Shown: positions 23,806 to 33,294, counted from the stretch's first letter. The stretch is DNA of 64,000 bases from Primorskyibacter marinus (GCF_003313245.1 NZ_QJSD01000003.1:62001-126000), one strand, 5' to 3'. Translations and numbers: made by a program. The notes: generated by a model not told the origin, from the letters alone.

Positions 23806-25152
23806 ATGAAGGGTCCAATCAACGCGGCTGACGAATATAGCGCGCCATTGTCCGGGGCGTCGATTCTGGTGATCGACGACGAACCCGGAATGCGCAATTT
23901 CCTGAAGAAAATTCTTGAACCCAGGGTCAAGCGGGTGGAGCAAGCCGCGAATGCGAATGAGGCGTCGCGCAAGCTGGATGAGACGCATTTCGATCTGGTG
24001 ATCGTGGATAACATCATGCCCGGAATGTCCGGGCTGGAATGGGTCACCGAACAACAACGGCTGGGGTTTTTCGCGGACACGATCCTGATGACCGCCTATG
24101 CCGATTTGGAAACCGCGATTGCCGCCCTGCGCGCCGGGGTCAGCGATTTTGTGTTGAAACCGTTCCGCGCCAATCAGATCCTTGGCGCCGTGGCGCGCAC
24201 GCTGGATCGCAAATACCTGCGCCGGGACAACACGCTTTTGCGGCGCGAGCTGTTGTCGGATGTCGGTTACGGGCAGTTGCTGGGCAAGTCCGAGGCGCTT
24301 GGCGCCGTGCGCACGCTGCTGCACAAGCTGGCACCTTTGCCGACGCCGGTGCTGTTCACCGGGGCCAGCGGCACCGGCAAGGAGTTGGCAGCGCGGCATC
24401 TGCACAAGCTGTCGGACCGGGCCGAAAAGCCGTTTGTCACCGTCAATTGCGCGGCGATTTCCCTGGATCGGATTGCCGCGGAACTGTTTGGCGTGGTCGA
24501 AGAGAACGACCGGCTGCGCCCCGGTCTGTTGCTGCTGGCTGACGGCGGGACATTGTTTCTGGACGAGGTCGCCCAGATGCCCGAGCAGCTTCAGGTCGCG
24601 CTATTGCGGGTGCTGGAGGATCAGCGCGTCCGCCCGGTCGGTGCCGAGCGCGAGCTGATGCTGAACCTGCGGTTCCTGTTTGCCACGAATGCCGATCTGG
24701 AACAGGCTGTGGCCGATGGCAGGTTTCGCGCCGATCTTTACCACCGCATCAACGTGTTCGAGATTTCCATGCCACCTTTGCGGGACCGGTCAGAGGATAT
24801 TGTCGAATTGGCGGCGCTGTTCATGGATCAGTTTGCCGTGACATTGGGCATGCCGGGGCTGGATCTTGATGCGGAAACGCTGTTGAAGATGCGGCGCTAC
24901 GACTGGCCCGGCAATGTGCGCGAGTTAAAGAACCTGATCGAGCGGTCTGTGATCCTTGGCGCGTTCCCCAAGGGGTTCACGGGCGGTGCTGCCATCTCGG
25001 GGGCGCAGGCCATCGAGAATCTGGATATGGTCACGCAACGCCACATCCTGCATGTTCTGGATCTTTGCGATGGCAACCGGGCCGAGGCCGCGCGCCGTCT
25101 GGGCGTGTCGCGCAAGACCATCGACCGCAAGGTTGCCAGCTGGGAGGCCTGA
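23806..25152 (+). CDS. NtrC-family response regulator lacking the GAFTGA loop
   Basis: A 448-residue regulator. Receiver domain 18-135 with acidic pocket Asp24/Asp25, phospho-acceptor Asp68 (IVDNIMPG) and Lys in VLKPF. AAA+ domain from about 155 to 390 with Walker A GASGTGKE, Walker B GGTLFLDEV and arginine-finger region RFRADLYHRINVF. A Fis-type helix-turn-helix lies at 425-445 (AEAARRLGVSRKTIDRKV). Between ELFG and the Walker B segment only VVEENDRLRPGLLLLAD is found, so the GAFTGA loop that touches sigma-54 is deleted. Like Rhodobacter NtrC and HupR it probably acts with sigma-70-type polymerase. It ends the fdh operon and is the likely partner of the kinase at 7227-9221. Confidence 0.92.
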   Translation: MKGPINAADEYSAPLSGASILVIDDEPGMRNFLKKILEPRVKRVEQAANANEASRKLDETHFDLVIVDNIMPGMSGLEWVTEQQRLGFFADTILMTAYADLETAIAALRAGVSDFVLKPFRANQILGAVARTLDRKYLRRDNTLLRRELLSDVGYGQLLGKSEALGAVRTLLHKLAPLPTPVLFTGASGTGKELAARHLHKLSDRAEKPFVTVNCAAISLDRIAAELFGVVEENDRLRPGLLLLADGGTLFLDEVAQMPEQLQVALLRVLEDQRVRPVGAERELMLNLRFLFATNADLEQAVADGRFRADLYHRINVFEISMPPLRDRSEDIVELAALFMDQFAVTLGMPGLDLDAETLLKMRRYDWPGNVRELKNLIERSVILGAFPKGFTGGAAISGAQAIENLDMVTQRHILHVLDLCDGNRAEAARRLGVSRKTIDRKVASWEA

Positions 25153-25154
25153 CC

Positions 25155-26165
25155 TCAGACGTTGTAGTAGTCGCGATACCAGCGCGCGAACCGGTCGATC
25201 CCCTCGCGAAAACCCGTTTGTGGGCGATAGCCGGTCAGCCTGTGCAGCAATGAGGCTTCGGCCCAGGTGGCAGGCACGTCGCCTTTCTGCATCTCCATGT
25301 AGTTGCGCTTTGCCTTGACGCCCAGGCTGTCTTCGATCGCCTCGATGAAATCCAGCAGCCGCACCTTGTCGGAATTGCCGATATTGACGACGCGGTAAGG
25401 TGCGACCGGTGACAGGCTGTCGCCCTCGGGCACCACACCATCTTCGGGCCGCACGGGTGCCGCGTCTATCAGCAGGCGAATGGCGCGGACCAGATCCTCG
25501 ACATAGGTGAAGTCGCGATACATGTCGCCCTGATTGTAGATGTCGATCGGGTCGCCCTTCAGCATGGCGTTGGCAAATTTGAAATAGGCCATGTCGGGCC
25601 GTCCCCATGGGCCGTAAACGGTAAAGAACCGGAACATGGTCGTGGGCAGGTTCCACAGATGCGCATAGGAATGGCCCATCGCCTCTGTCGCCTTCTTGGT
25701 GGCGGCGTAGATCGTCATCGGCGTGTCGGCCTTGTCGGTCTCGCGGAAGGGCATTTCGGTATTGGCGCCGTAGACAGAGCTGGTCGAGGCCATCAACAGG
25801 TGATCGACCTCGTGCCGGCGCGCGGCCTCCATCACGTTGAACGTGCCGGTGACATTGGCATCGACATAGGCGCGCGGGTTTTCAAGGCTGTAGCGCACCC
25901 CCGCCTGAGCGGCCAGATGCACGATCACGTCGGGGCGGAAATCGTCCGCCGCAGTGTCGAAGGCGGTCACATCCTCCAACATCGCCTCGGTCATCGAGAA
26001 TCGGTCCGATTGCAGCAGCATCGCGTTGCGGCGCTGTTTCAGGGTGACATCGTAATAATCGGTCATCCCGTCATAGCCGTGTACCGCGAACCCTTCGGCC
26101 AGCAGAAGCTGCGCGAGGTGAAAGCCGATGAACCCAGCGGTTCCGGTGATCAGGATGCGGCGCAT
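25155..26165 (-). CDS. NAD-dependent nucleotide-sugar epimerase (UDP-glucuronate 4-epimerase type)
   Basis: A 336-residue SDR-fold enzyme: ITGTAGFIGFHLAQLLL (NAD-binding GxxGxxG), VIVHLAAQAGVRYSLENP, a serine patch ASTSSVYG and catalytic YAATK. RYSLENPRAYVDANVTG and FRFFTVYGPWGRPDMAYFKF, in adjoining parts, are typical of the UDP-glucuronate/galacturonate epimerase branch (LspL/WbnF). It would supply sugars for surface polysaccharide. The ATG at 26165 gives the standard MRRILITGTAG; upstream frame is non-coding. It is convergent with the fdh regulator (stops two bases apart). Confidence 0.9.
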   Translation of the reverse strand: MRRILITGTAGFIGFHLAQLLLAEGFAVHGYDGMTDYYDVTLKQRRNAMLLQSDRFSMTEAMLEDVTAFDTAADDFRPDVIVHLAAQAGVRYSLENPRAYVDANVTGTFNVMEAARRHEVDHLLMASTSSVYGANTEMPFRETDKADTPMTIYAATKKATEAMGHSYAHLWNLPTTMFRFFTVYGPWGRPDMAYFKFANAMLKGDPIDIYNQGDMYRDFTYVEDLVRAIRLLIDAAPVRPEDGVVPEGDSLSPVAPYRVVNIGNSDKVRLLDFIEAIEDSLGVKAKRNYMEMQKGDVPATWAEASLLHRLTGYRPQTGFREGIDRFARWYRDYYNV

Positions 26166-26383
26166 AGTCAGGTCTCCACGGTCTGTTTCTCTGAAGGCGC
26201 ATGAAGGATGCGGATCTGACGCGTATCTGCCAGAGGATCGGGCCGGTGTCGATGTCAGAGCGTCCGCAAGACGCGTGTTTATGCGCAACGGTTTTGGGAC
26301 AACCACATGCACGCGGCACCTTTCAACCGTCCCGGCACCGCGCTAGGCTTTGTTCACCGGCATCTCGAAAAAGGACTACCTGG

Positions 26384-27265
26384 ATGAAACCGATCCGCTC
26401 ATTTCTGTTCGTACCAGCCAATAAGGAGCGGATGATCGACAAGGCCGCAGATGCGGGTGCCGATGCGATTATCCTTGATCTCGAAGACAGCGTGCCGCCC
26501 GATGAAAAAGCGCAGGCCCGCGCGCTGGTGGCAGGCAAGATCGAAGGCTTGGCGGTAAAGGGGGCGCGCGTCTGGGTTCGGGTCAACAAATCCGCGCATC
26601 TTTATGATTACGACGATCTGATGGCGGTGGTGCAGCCGGGGCTGGTGGGCATCGTCGTCTCCAAACCCTGGGGGCCGGAAGATGTGCACACCGCCGCCTG
26701 CATGGTGGCCGAGGCCGAGAGCCGCAACAATCTGGAGATCGGCTCTGTCCGACTGATCCCGATCCTTGAAACCGCCCGGTCGATGCAGCTGTGTTTTGAA
26801 ATTGCCGAACATCCGCGGGTTGCCGGGATTGTCGGATGTACGGCCAAGAATGCCGATGTGGCCCGCGCGTTGGGGTTCATCTGGACCGTGGAGGGGCGGG
26901 AGACCGATTATCTGAAGTCTCGCGTGGTCATGGCTGCCCGCGCCGCCGGAAAGCTGCCGATTGGCGGGCTATGGCAGCAGGTCAAAGACCTTGACGGGTT
27001 GGAAAGCTTCACGAAATACGACCGCCAGTTGGGCATGGCGGGGGATTTGATCTTGCACCCCTCGAATGTGGAGGTGGTGAACCGCATCTTCACCCCTACG
27101 CCCGAGGAAGTCGCCCATTACAGGGGCATGGTCGATGCGCTGGACGCGGCACAGGCGGCCGGGCGGGCATCGGCCATGTATGATGGCGAGCATATCGATA
27201 TTGCCCATGTGAAGACCGCCCGCGACATCATTGCGCTGGCAGAAGGCTTTGCCGAGAAAGGTTGA
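26384..27265 (+). CDS. HpcH/HpaI family CoA-ester lyase (CitE-like)
   Basis: A 293-residue TIM-barrel enzyme: RSFLFVPANKERMIDKA, ADAIILDLEDSVPPDEK (metal and substrate acidic residues), VWVRVNKS, LIPILETARS and GDLILHPSNVEVVN. This matches CitE-like lyases such as malyl-CoA/beta-methylmalyl-CoA lyase or malyl-CoA thioesterase of the ethylmalonyl-CoA pathway; the exact substrate cannot be told from sequence alone. The start at 26384 follows AAGGACTACC. It is convergent with a MaoC hydratase gene, with stops two bases apart. Confidence 0.87.
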   Translation: MKPIRSFLFVPANKERMIDKAADAGADAIILDLEDSVPPDEKAQARALVAGKIEGLAVKGARVWVRVNKSAHLYDYDDLMAVVQPGLVGIVVSKPWGPEDVHTAACMVAEAESRNNLEIGSVRLIPILETARSMQLCFEIAEHPRVAGIVGCTAKNADVARALGFIWTVEGRETDYLKSRVVMAARAAGKLPIGGLWQQVKDLDGLESFTKYDRQLGMAGDLILHPSNVEVVNRIFTPTPEEVAHYRGMVDALDAAQAAGRASAMYDGEHIDIAHVKTARDIIALAEGFAEKG

Positions 27266-27266
27266 G

Positions 27267-27731
27267 TTAGGCCGTGGCCGCGGATGATTTCAGTTGCAGC
27301 CCGCTGCGTTTGCACTGGGCAACCAGCACGTCGTTCTGATTGTAGGCACGGTGGATGAAGGTGACAATCCCGGCATTGGGACGCGATTTGCTGTCGCGCA
27401 GTTCTGCCACCTCGGTCTCTATCCGCAATGTATCGCCGTGAAACACCGGGGCGGGAAAGCGTACCTCGTCCCAGCCCAGATTGGCAATGGCCGTACCCAA
27501 TGTCGTGTCGCCAACGGAAATGCCGACCATCAGCCCCAGAGTGAAGCCGCTATTGACCATGCGCTGGCCGAACTCGGTCTCTTCCTGGCAGTATTTCTCG
27601 TCCAGATGCAGCCGCGCGGGATTATGCGTCATTGCGCAAAACATCACGTTATCCGTCTCGGTGACGGTGCGATGCAGCGCATGTTTGAAAACCTGCCCGA
27701 CCTCCAGCTCATCGAAATATAGACCTGCCAT
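27267..27731 (-). CDS. MaoC family hydratase (hot-dog fold), copy 1
   Basis: A 154-residue single hot-dog protein. It has YFDELEVGQVF at the N-terminus, the hydratase core HNPARLHLDEKY near residue 36, and VNSGFTLGLMVGISVGDT. MaoC enzymes hydrate enoyl-CoA or related thioesters. Mesaconyl-CoA hydratase is about twice this length, so this is a different or half-size member. The start at 27731 gives the usual N-terminus. Possible partnership with the CoA-ester lyase is suggested only by proximity. Confidence 0.85.
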   Translation of the reverse strand: MAGLYFDELEVGQVFKHALHRTVTETDNVMFCAMTHNPARLHLDEKYCQEETEFGQRMVNSGFTLGLMVGISVGDTTLGTAIANLGWDEVRFPAPVFHGDTLRIETEVAELRDSKSRPNAGIVTFIHRAYNQNDVLVAQCKRSGLQLKSSAATA

Positions 27732-27866
27732 CTGTTGCCCCTTATTTACGGTGCCGGTCGCGCGGATCACGCGGCCGGATTGGTAAATCAGACATTAGCA
27801 AGCGTCGCGCCGGTTGTCTTGTGGTGCGAAAGGCGACATGCGTAGCGCGCGCGTCAAGGCCCCGGT

Positions 27867-28919
27867 TCAGTTGACCGGGGCAGGTTGCGCAAACTTCGCG
27901 CGGGCTTGACGAAAGGTCAGCAGGCGGCGCGTTTCTTCATCCCACAGATGCATCCGCGCGTTGCGAAAGCTGTCGCGGATGGTCATGCGGTTGCCATCGG
28001 CCAGTTCTGCATGGTCACGCAGGACTTCGGGCAGCCGGTAGAACGGGATGCGGCTATAAAGATGGTGCACATGGTGGATGCCGATATTGGCGCTCAGCCA
28101 TTGCAGGACCGCAGGCATGACATAATGCGAGCTTCCGTGCAGCGCAGCATCATGCAGTTGCCAGTCTTCGTCCGTGTCCCAGTGAGCCGTTTCAAACTGG
28201 TGCTGGACGTAGAAAAGCCAAACGCCCGTGGTGGCCGCCAGCAGGGTCGAGGGCAAAAAGATCAACAGAATCGGCATCACGCCGCCGAAATACAGGATCA
28301 GGCCCAACCCGATCAGCACTGCCGCGTTGTTGCACATCGCGCTGATCCAAAACCGCGCACGCCCCATCAGCCCAAGCGGCACGCGGTTCTGCACCAGAAA
28401 GATATATCCCGGCCCCAAGCCGAACAGGATGACGGGGTGTCGGTACAGCCGGTACATCAGCCGGTGGAATGGCGTCAGTGCGCGATATTCTGCAACTGTC
28501 ATGGTATGGATGTCGCCCATGCCTCGCCGCCCCAGATTGCCAGAGCTGCTGTGGTGGACGGAATGGGTGTGTCGCCAGACGCCGTAGGGGGTCAGGGTCA
28601 GCACGCCGATCACCCGGCCCAGCCAGTCGCTCATCGAGCGGTTCTTGAAATAGGCACCATGCCCACAATCATGTTGAATGGCGAAAAGACGCACCAGGAA
28701 TGCGGCATTGACCACCGAGATCGCCAAGGTCAGCCAATAGCTGATCCCCAGTGACCACCAGGCCAACGCCCATAGCAAAACGAAGGGACCAAGCGTCACG
28801 CCAAGTTCAAAAAGGCTGCGGGATGTGTCAGGCTCACGGTATCCTGAAAGGATTTTGACCCATTCTCTTGCAGGTCGTTTGGCGGCCTGAAGCCGGGTCG
28901 GGTCAGTTTGATCGAACAT
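27867..28919 (-). CDS. Membrane fatty acid desaturase
   Basis: A 350-residue integral membrane di-iron desaturase. The three histidine boxes are complete: HDCGHGAYF (about residue 83), HSVHHSSSGN (about 118) and HVHHLYSRIP (about 288), separated by hydrophobic helices. It introduces a double bond into fatty acids of membrane lipids or another lipid-like substrate (DesA/delta-12 group by box spacing, inference). The start at 28919 (MFDQTDPTRLQAAKR) avoids 43 unlikely upstream residues. It is a single gene with 216 bases of upstream space. Confidence 0.88.
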   Translation of the reverse strand: MFDQTDPTRLQAAKRPAREWVKILSGYREPDTSRSLFELGVTLGPFVLLWALAWWSLGISYWLTLAISVVNAAFLVRLFAIQHDCGHGAYFKNRSMSDWLGRVIGVLTLTPYGVWRHTHSVHHSSSGNLGRRGMGDIHTMTVAEYRALTPFHRLMYRLYRHPVILFGLGPGYIFLVQNRVPLGLMGRARFWISAMCNNAAVLIGLGLILYFGGVMPILLIFLPSTLLAATTGVWLFYVQHQFETAHWDTDEDWQLHDAALHGSSHYVMPAVLQWLSANIGIHHVHHLYSRIPFYRLPEVLRDHAELADGNRMTIRDSFRNARMHLWDEETRRLLTFRQARAKFAQPAPVN

Positions 28920-29135
28920 GTGCCTGCTTTTTTTTATCGTTGCCGGTCGATGCCATAGACCAATACATCGCAGTCGGAAACTGTGCATTTTAGCCATGAT
29001 CGCAGAATCGCGCGCGTTGATGCCATATTTATCGCCGCTTTCGGGCATACATCGACATCTGGTTGAGTCCGCTGCCTGTAATACGCCTCAGGGTGCGGTC
29101 AACACCATGCGCCTTGGCCTTTGAGGATATTGCAA
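28920..29135. other. Intergenic region, presumed desaturase promoter
   Basis: About 216 bases between the threonine aldolase stop and the desaturase start, both leftward. A T-rich tract (CTTTTTTTTATCG) lies just upstream of the desaturase gene. No recognisable operator or hairpin is seen. Confidence 0.3.
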
Positions 29136-30179
29136 CTAGCTCTTCAAGGCGGACAGAAACCGCGTGACATCTTGCTCTGACAGGGACCAGTCGCATACCA
29201 GTCTGGCGGTCAGGAATTCGTCGGGATCGTTACCATCCTGCGTGCCTTCCCACAGGTGATAGATCGCACCGGCGTCTTGCAGACGCTTATGCGTCGGGCG
29301 GGTCAGCTTTGCAAAGACCATGTTCGCGGCAGGCTCAAAGGCAAAGTCCACGCCGCGCTTGCGCAGCCCATGGGTCAGCTGTGTCGCCCTTTCGTTGGCC
29401 TGGCGCGCCAGGCGCAGCCACAGATCGTCCGTCAGATAGGCTGCCATCTGCGCTGAAAGATATCTGTGTTTGGAAAACAGATGCCCGCCGCGCTTGCGCC
29501 GATACTCGAATTCCTGTGCGCGCTCCGGATCGAACAGGACAACGGCCTCGGCACCCATCAGGCCGTTTTTGGTGCCACCAAAGGACAGCACGTCGATGCC
29601 CGCCCTCCAGGTCATCTCTGCCGGAGAACAATCCAGCGCCACCAGGGCATTGGCAAAACGTGCGCCATCCAGATGCACGGGCAGGCCGTAGCCATTGGCA
29701 ACGGCAGAAAGCGCCTGCAACTCGTCCAGACTGTAGAGGGTTCCGCATTCGGTGACCGAGGTAAGCGAGACACATCCCCGCTGTGGTCCATGGACGCCGC
29801 GAGTGCCCTCGGCCTCGATTGCCGCCTGCAAGGTTTCCGGCGTCATCCGGTCCGCGTCGCCCACCAGCGTCAGCTTTGCCCCGCCGGTATAGAACTCTGG
29901 CGCATTGCATTCGTCCTGATGGATATGCGCCACCGGGGTGCAAAAGATCGTCTGCCAAGGCTGCGTGACTGTCGCCAGACCCAATACATTGGCCGCCGTC
30001 CCGGTTGCGACAAGATAGACCGCCGCATCGGGTGCCTCAAAAACGTCTCTGACGCGCGCCTGAACCTCTGCGGTCAGCGGATCGTCGCCATAACCCATCG
30101 CATAGCCACTGTTGGCCTGCGCCAATGCGTCCAGCACCTCTTGGGCCACCGGGCCGGAATTGTCTGATGCGAAATACAT
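29136..30179 (-). CDS. ltaE: Low-specificity L-threonine aldolase
   Basis: A 347-residue PLP enzyme splitting threonine into glycine and acetaldehyde. It begins MYFASDNSGPVAQEV and shows VATGTAANVLGL, SLTSVTECGTLYSLDEL, LPVHLDGARFANALVAL and the PLP lysine in SFGGTKNGLMGAEAVV. Length is normal. It starts three bases after the YcgN stop, so it is the last gene of the ribF-ycgN-ltaE operon. Confidence 0.92.
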   Translation of the reverse strand: MYFASDNSGPVAQEVLDALAQANSGYAMGYGDDPLTAEVQARVRDVFEAPDAAVYLVATGTAANVLGLATVTQPWQTIFCTPVAHIHQDECNAPEFYTGGAKLTLVGDADRMTPETLQAAIEAEGTRGVHGPQRGCVSLTSVTECGTLYSLDELQALSAVANGYGLPVHLDGARFANALVALDCSPAEMTWRAGIDVLSFGGTKNGLMGAEAVVLFDPERAQEFEYRRKRGGHLFSKHRYLSAQMAAYLTDDLWLRLARQANERATQLTHGLRKRGVDFAFEPAANMVFAKLTRPTHKRLQDAGAIYHLWEGTQDGNDPDEFLTARLVCDWSLSEQDVTRFLSALKS

Positions 30180-30182
30180 CTT

Positions 30183-30662
30183 CTAGATCGGCTCCTCGAT
30201 GATGTGGTCTTCCCAGTCGTCCTCGTCGATTTCAAACTCGGGGACGGTGCGATGTTGCATGGACACGCCTGCGGCATGGACGGTGTCGGGATCACCTGAA
30301 ATCAACGGATGCCAATCGTAAAGCGGCTTTCCCTCCCACAGCAGCCGGTAGGCACAGGTGCGCGGCATCCAATAGGCGTGGCTGTCGATGTTTTCGGGTT
30401 TGAGCACGATGCATTCAGGTACAAACTGGTGTCGGATCTCGTATTTTGCGCAGCGGCAGGTGGCGTCGTCAAACAGCCGGCAAGCAACGCGGGTCAGCTC
30501 TACATGGCCGGTATCCTCGTCCTCCAGCTTGTTCAGGCAGCACTTGCCGCACCCGTCGCAGAGCGCCTCCCACTCTGCGACCGTCATTTGCCGCAGGCCT
30601 TTGGTCTCCCAAAAGCGTGGAGCCAAACCAGTCCGGTCGATGGGGTCCTTGGACGGCTTCAT
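30183..30662 (-). CDS. YcgN/UPF0260 cysteine-cluster protein
   Basis: A 159-residue soluble protein of the YcgN (UPF0260) family: WEALCDGCGKCCLNKLED near residue 30, then TRVACRLFDDATCRCAKYE and PECIVLKPENI, then the WMPRTCAYRLLWEG hallmark. The cysteines fit a zinc or iron-sulfur site; function unknown. Its ATG at 30662 overlaps the ribF stop by four bases, and ltaE follows after three bases. Confidence 0.9.
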   Translation of the reverse strand: MKPSKDPIDRTGLAPRFWETKGLRQMTVAEWEALCDGCGKCCLNKLEDEDTGHVELTRVACRLFDDATCRCAKYEIRHQFVPECIVLKPENIDSHAYWMPRTCAYRLLWEGKPLYDWHPLISGDPDTVHAAGVSMQHRTVPEFEIDEDDWEDHIIEEPI

Positions 30663-31591
30663 GCCTGAACCAGAATTTCGCGTGCCCGGATGCAGTCCGT
30701 GTCCATTTGCGCGATCAAAGCGTCCAGGCTTTCGAATTTCTCTTCGCCACGCAGGAATTCCACCAGCCCGACGGACAGCGTTGCGCCGTATAGATCGCCT
30801 GAAAAATCGAACAGGAAGGTTTCCAGATTGGGCTTTTCGCCGTTGAACATGGGTCTGATCCCGATAGAGGCCGCGCCGTGATATTGCCCGGCATGAGGCC
30901 CGTCCAAGACATCGACCAGCACCGCGTAAACGCCGAATTTTGGCCGGTGCAGCCCGTCTATGGACATGTTGGCCGTTGGATAGCCCAATACACGGCCACG
31001 TTGTTCGCCCCCGATGACGCGCCCTTCGATGCGGTGCCAATGGCCCAGTTGCGCCGCGGCGTCACGCGGGCGACCCTCTGCCAAAGCGGCGCGAATCGCA
31101 GTCGAGGAGACCTGCCCGCCTGTGCCTTCCAGCAGTTTGGCCACCGTCACACCGAATCCCATTTCTTGTCCGAATTTTTGCAGATCGCTGACATTGCCAG
31201 ACCTGCCCTTGCCAAAACAGAAATCGGCGCCGATCACGACATGCCGCAAGCCAAGCCCGTCATGGATGACCCGCCGGGCAAATTCGTCAGGCGTCAAGCA
31301 GGCGAGGGCGGCGTTGAAATTCAGCTCGTACAGCCGTTCAACCCCCAGTTTTTCCAGGCGCGACGTGCGCGCCGTGCGACGCATCAACCGGAAAGGCGGG
31401 CTTTCGGGGGCGAAATATTCACGCGGATGCGGCTCGAAGGTCAATACGCCCAAGGGCGCATCCGGCGCGGCCTCCTGTGCCATGCGGATCACCGCTTGGT
31501 GGCCAAGATGCACGCCGTCGAAATTTCCGATCGCGACGCTGGCGCCGCGATCTTCAGGGGCTACAAACTGATAGTCGCGGATGATCCTCAT
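30659..31591 (-). CDS. ribF: Bifunctional riboflavin kinase / FAD synthetase
   Basis: A 310-residue enzyme making FMN and then FAD in the cytosol. The FAD synthetase part shows ASVAIGNFDGVHLGHQAVI, LTFEPHPREYF, and VIGADFCFGKGRSGN with the later loop GTGGQVSSTAIRAAL. The riboflavin kinase part (about 185-310) shows GRVLGYPTANM, GVYAV and FDFSGDLYG. Length is normal. It heads the ribF-ycgN-ltaE unit; no FMN riboswitch is seen upstream in the 120 bases before the MaoC gene. Confidence 0.94.
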   Translation of the reverse strand: MRIIRDYQFVAPEDRGASVAIGNFDGVHLGHQAVIRMAQEAAPDAPLGVLTFEPHPREYFAPESPPFRLMRRTARTSRLEKLGVERLYELNFNAALACLTPDEFARRVIHDGLGLRHVVIGADFCFGKGRSGNVSDLQKFGQEMGFGVTVAKLLEGTGGQVSSTAIRAALAEGRPRDAAAQLGHWHRIEGRVIGGEQRGRVLGYPTANMSIDGLHRPKFGVYAVLVDVLDGPHAGQYHGAASIGIRPMFNGEKPNLETFLFDFSGDLYGATLSVGLVEFLRGEEKFESLDALIAQMDTDCIRAREILVQA

Positions 31592-31711
31592 CCGGTTGGC
31601 CTATCCGCCCCGCGCGCCGTGTTCAAGCGAGAGATGTGGCGTCGCGGCCAACTATGGACGTCTGTGACGGGCCGGCTGCCATGTGTCATGCCGCAAAAGC
31701 TGTACCTTCGG

Positions 31712-32155
31712 TCAGTCGAACTTGCGGGACGGTGCCAAAACGACAGCCTCACCGATCAGGACTTTCTTGCCATCGACCGCGCAGTGACATTCCAGCGTCA
31801 CACGCCGCTTGCCATGATCTATCCCGGCCACTTTGACCTCTGCATAGACCATGTCGCCGGGGCGCACAGGTGCGAGAAATTTCAGCGTCTGACCCATGTA
31901 GACCGTGCCATGTCCGGGCAATTGTTCGCCAATCACCGCAGAGATCAACCCGGCGGTCAGCATCCCATGTGCAATCCGACCCTCGAAAATCGTATCCTGC
32001 GCATAGTCATCATCCAGATGCACAGGGTTCCGGTCGGTAGAGACCTCGGCGAACAGCTCGATATCGCGATCCGTCACCTGTTTGCGCAGGTGGCGCGTCA
32101 TCCCCATCTCGATATCTTCGATGCAGATGGTTCCGCGAGGCAAATTGTCGAACAT
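31712..32155 (-). CDS. MaoC family hydratase, copy 2 ((R)-enoyl-CoA hydratase-like)
   Basis: A 147-residue hot-dog protein with the catalytic Asp/His pair in DRNPVHLDDDYA and the following FEGRIAHGMLTAGLISAVIGEQLPG (written in parts), which is the (R)-specific enoyl-CoA hydratase/PhaJ-like motif. It would hydrate trans-2-enoyl-CoA. ATG at 32155 is chosen because GGAGGG lies five bases upstream; ATG at 32167 is an alternative. It lies between the HAD phosphatase and ribF. Confidence 0.87.
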   Translation of the reverse strand: MFDNLPRGTICIEDIEMGMTRHLRKQVTDRDIELFAEVSTDRNPVHLDDDYAQDTIFEGRIAHGMLTAGLISAVIGEQLPGHGTVYMGQTLKFLAPVRPGDMVYAEVKVAGIDHGKRRVTLECHCAVDGKKVLIGEAVVLAPSRKFD

Positions 32156-32257
32156 CCGGCCCTCCATGGCAAGCTGCCTTGTAATATTCAGACGGTAAGT
32201 CGCCCTTCTGGGAAACTTTATTACTTCGCAGGCGCAGAAAAGCAAGTCTTTTTAAGG

Positions 32258-33130
32258 TCAGCGAAGCTGTCCAATAGTATAGGTTGGAGACACCTGTTCC
32301 TTTGAAAGATAGGTTTTCAGCGCCGATTCGTCGGGTTGATGAGAGGTTTTGGTCTCTTCTGCCGCAATCCCACCGGAAATGAACAGCGAATCGATATCCT
32401 CGCCCATGGCACCCTGAATGTCGGTCAACACGCCGTCCCCGACAGCAAGTATCCGGGAATCGGCCACATCCTTGCCAAGTTCCGCCAATCTGCGCCGCGC
32501 CAGATCATAGATCGGCGGGTAGGGCTTGCCGAAATAGAGGCTCTCGCCGCCCATTTCAGTATAAAGTCTGGCAAGTGCGCCTGCGCACCATTCGCGCTGG
32601 TCCCCGCGGTCAACGATGATGTCGGGATTGGCGCAAAGCAGCGGTAGCCCCTTGGTCTTTGCCTTCAGAAACGCGGGTCGCATGACGTCGGGATCGGCGT
32701 GGGGGTCTTCGGGCCCGCAACAGACTATGCCCTCGGCCTCGTCCAGTTCGACCTGAATGATCTCGACCGGATCATCGACCAGATGCAGAGGGTCGAAAAA
32801 GCTCAGGTCATGCGGCTGGCCGATGAACCAGACCTTGCGACCGACGGCACCACGGAACATCGCAGCCCGAGCGGAATCGCCCGACGTGGCAATTGTGTCA
32901 TAGGCATCTGCCGGGACACCAAATTTCTCAAGCTGCTTTGCAATCTCGTTGCGAGCTCTTGGGGCGTTGGTCAGCAAAACCACCGCGCCACCACGCTGCC
33001 GGTAAGCCTGCAACGCCGCGACCGCGTCCGGCAAGGCCTTTATGCCATCATGCACGCATCCCCAAAGGTCCACGAACATCGCGTCATAGGTATCGGAAAT
33101 CTCGGAAAGCGCAGAGATGATCTGGGTCAT
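32258..33130 (-). CDS. TIGR01459-type HAD hydrolase
   Basis: A 290-residue phosphatase-like protein of the class IIA HAD group: nucleophile motif FVDLWGCVHDG (DxWG instead of the usual DxDG), VVLLTNAPRARNEI as motif II, FGKPYPPIYDLA with the motif III lysine, and VGDGVLTDIQGAMGED as motif IV. This is the TIGR01459 subgroup found in alphaproteobacteria; the substrate is not known. The second aspartate of motif I is Gly/Cys, which may reduce phosphatase activity. Confidence 0.88.
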   Translation of the reverse strand: MTQIISALSEISDTYDAMFVDLWGCVHDGIKALPDAVAALQAYRQRGGAVVLLTNAPRARNEIAKQLEKFGVPADAYDTIATSGDSARAAMFRGAVGRKVWFIGQPHDLSFFDPLHLVDDPVEIIQVELDEAEGIVCCGPEDPHADPDVMRPAFLKAKTKGLPLLCANPDIIVDRGDQREWCAGALARLYTEMGGESLYFGKPYPPIYDLARRRLAELGKDVADSRILAVGDGVLTDIQGAMGEDIDSLFISGGIAAEETKTSHQPDESALKTYLSKEQVSPTYTIGQLR

Positions 33131-33294
33131 GGAAGGGGCCTTTCGGTGAAAGCATCATGTTCACCGATCTATGCCGTAGCCCGTGCGGTTTGACCACACC
33201 ATTGCAAAAGTCCGCGCATAAGATGTTTTGTCTGAAACGCGCGCAAACCGTTCAGTAATCGTCAGAGCGGAGCGGATGGGTCCATCGACGTGCT

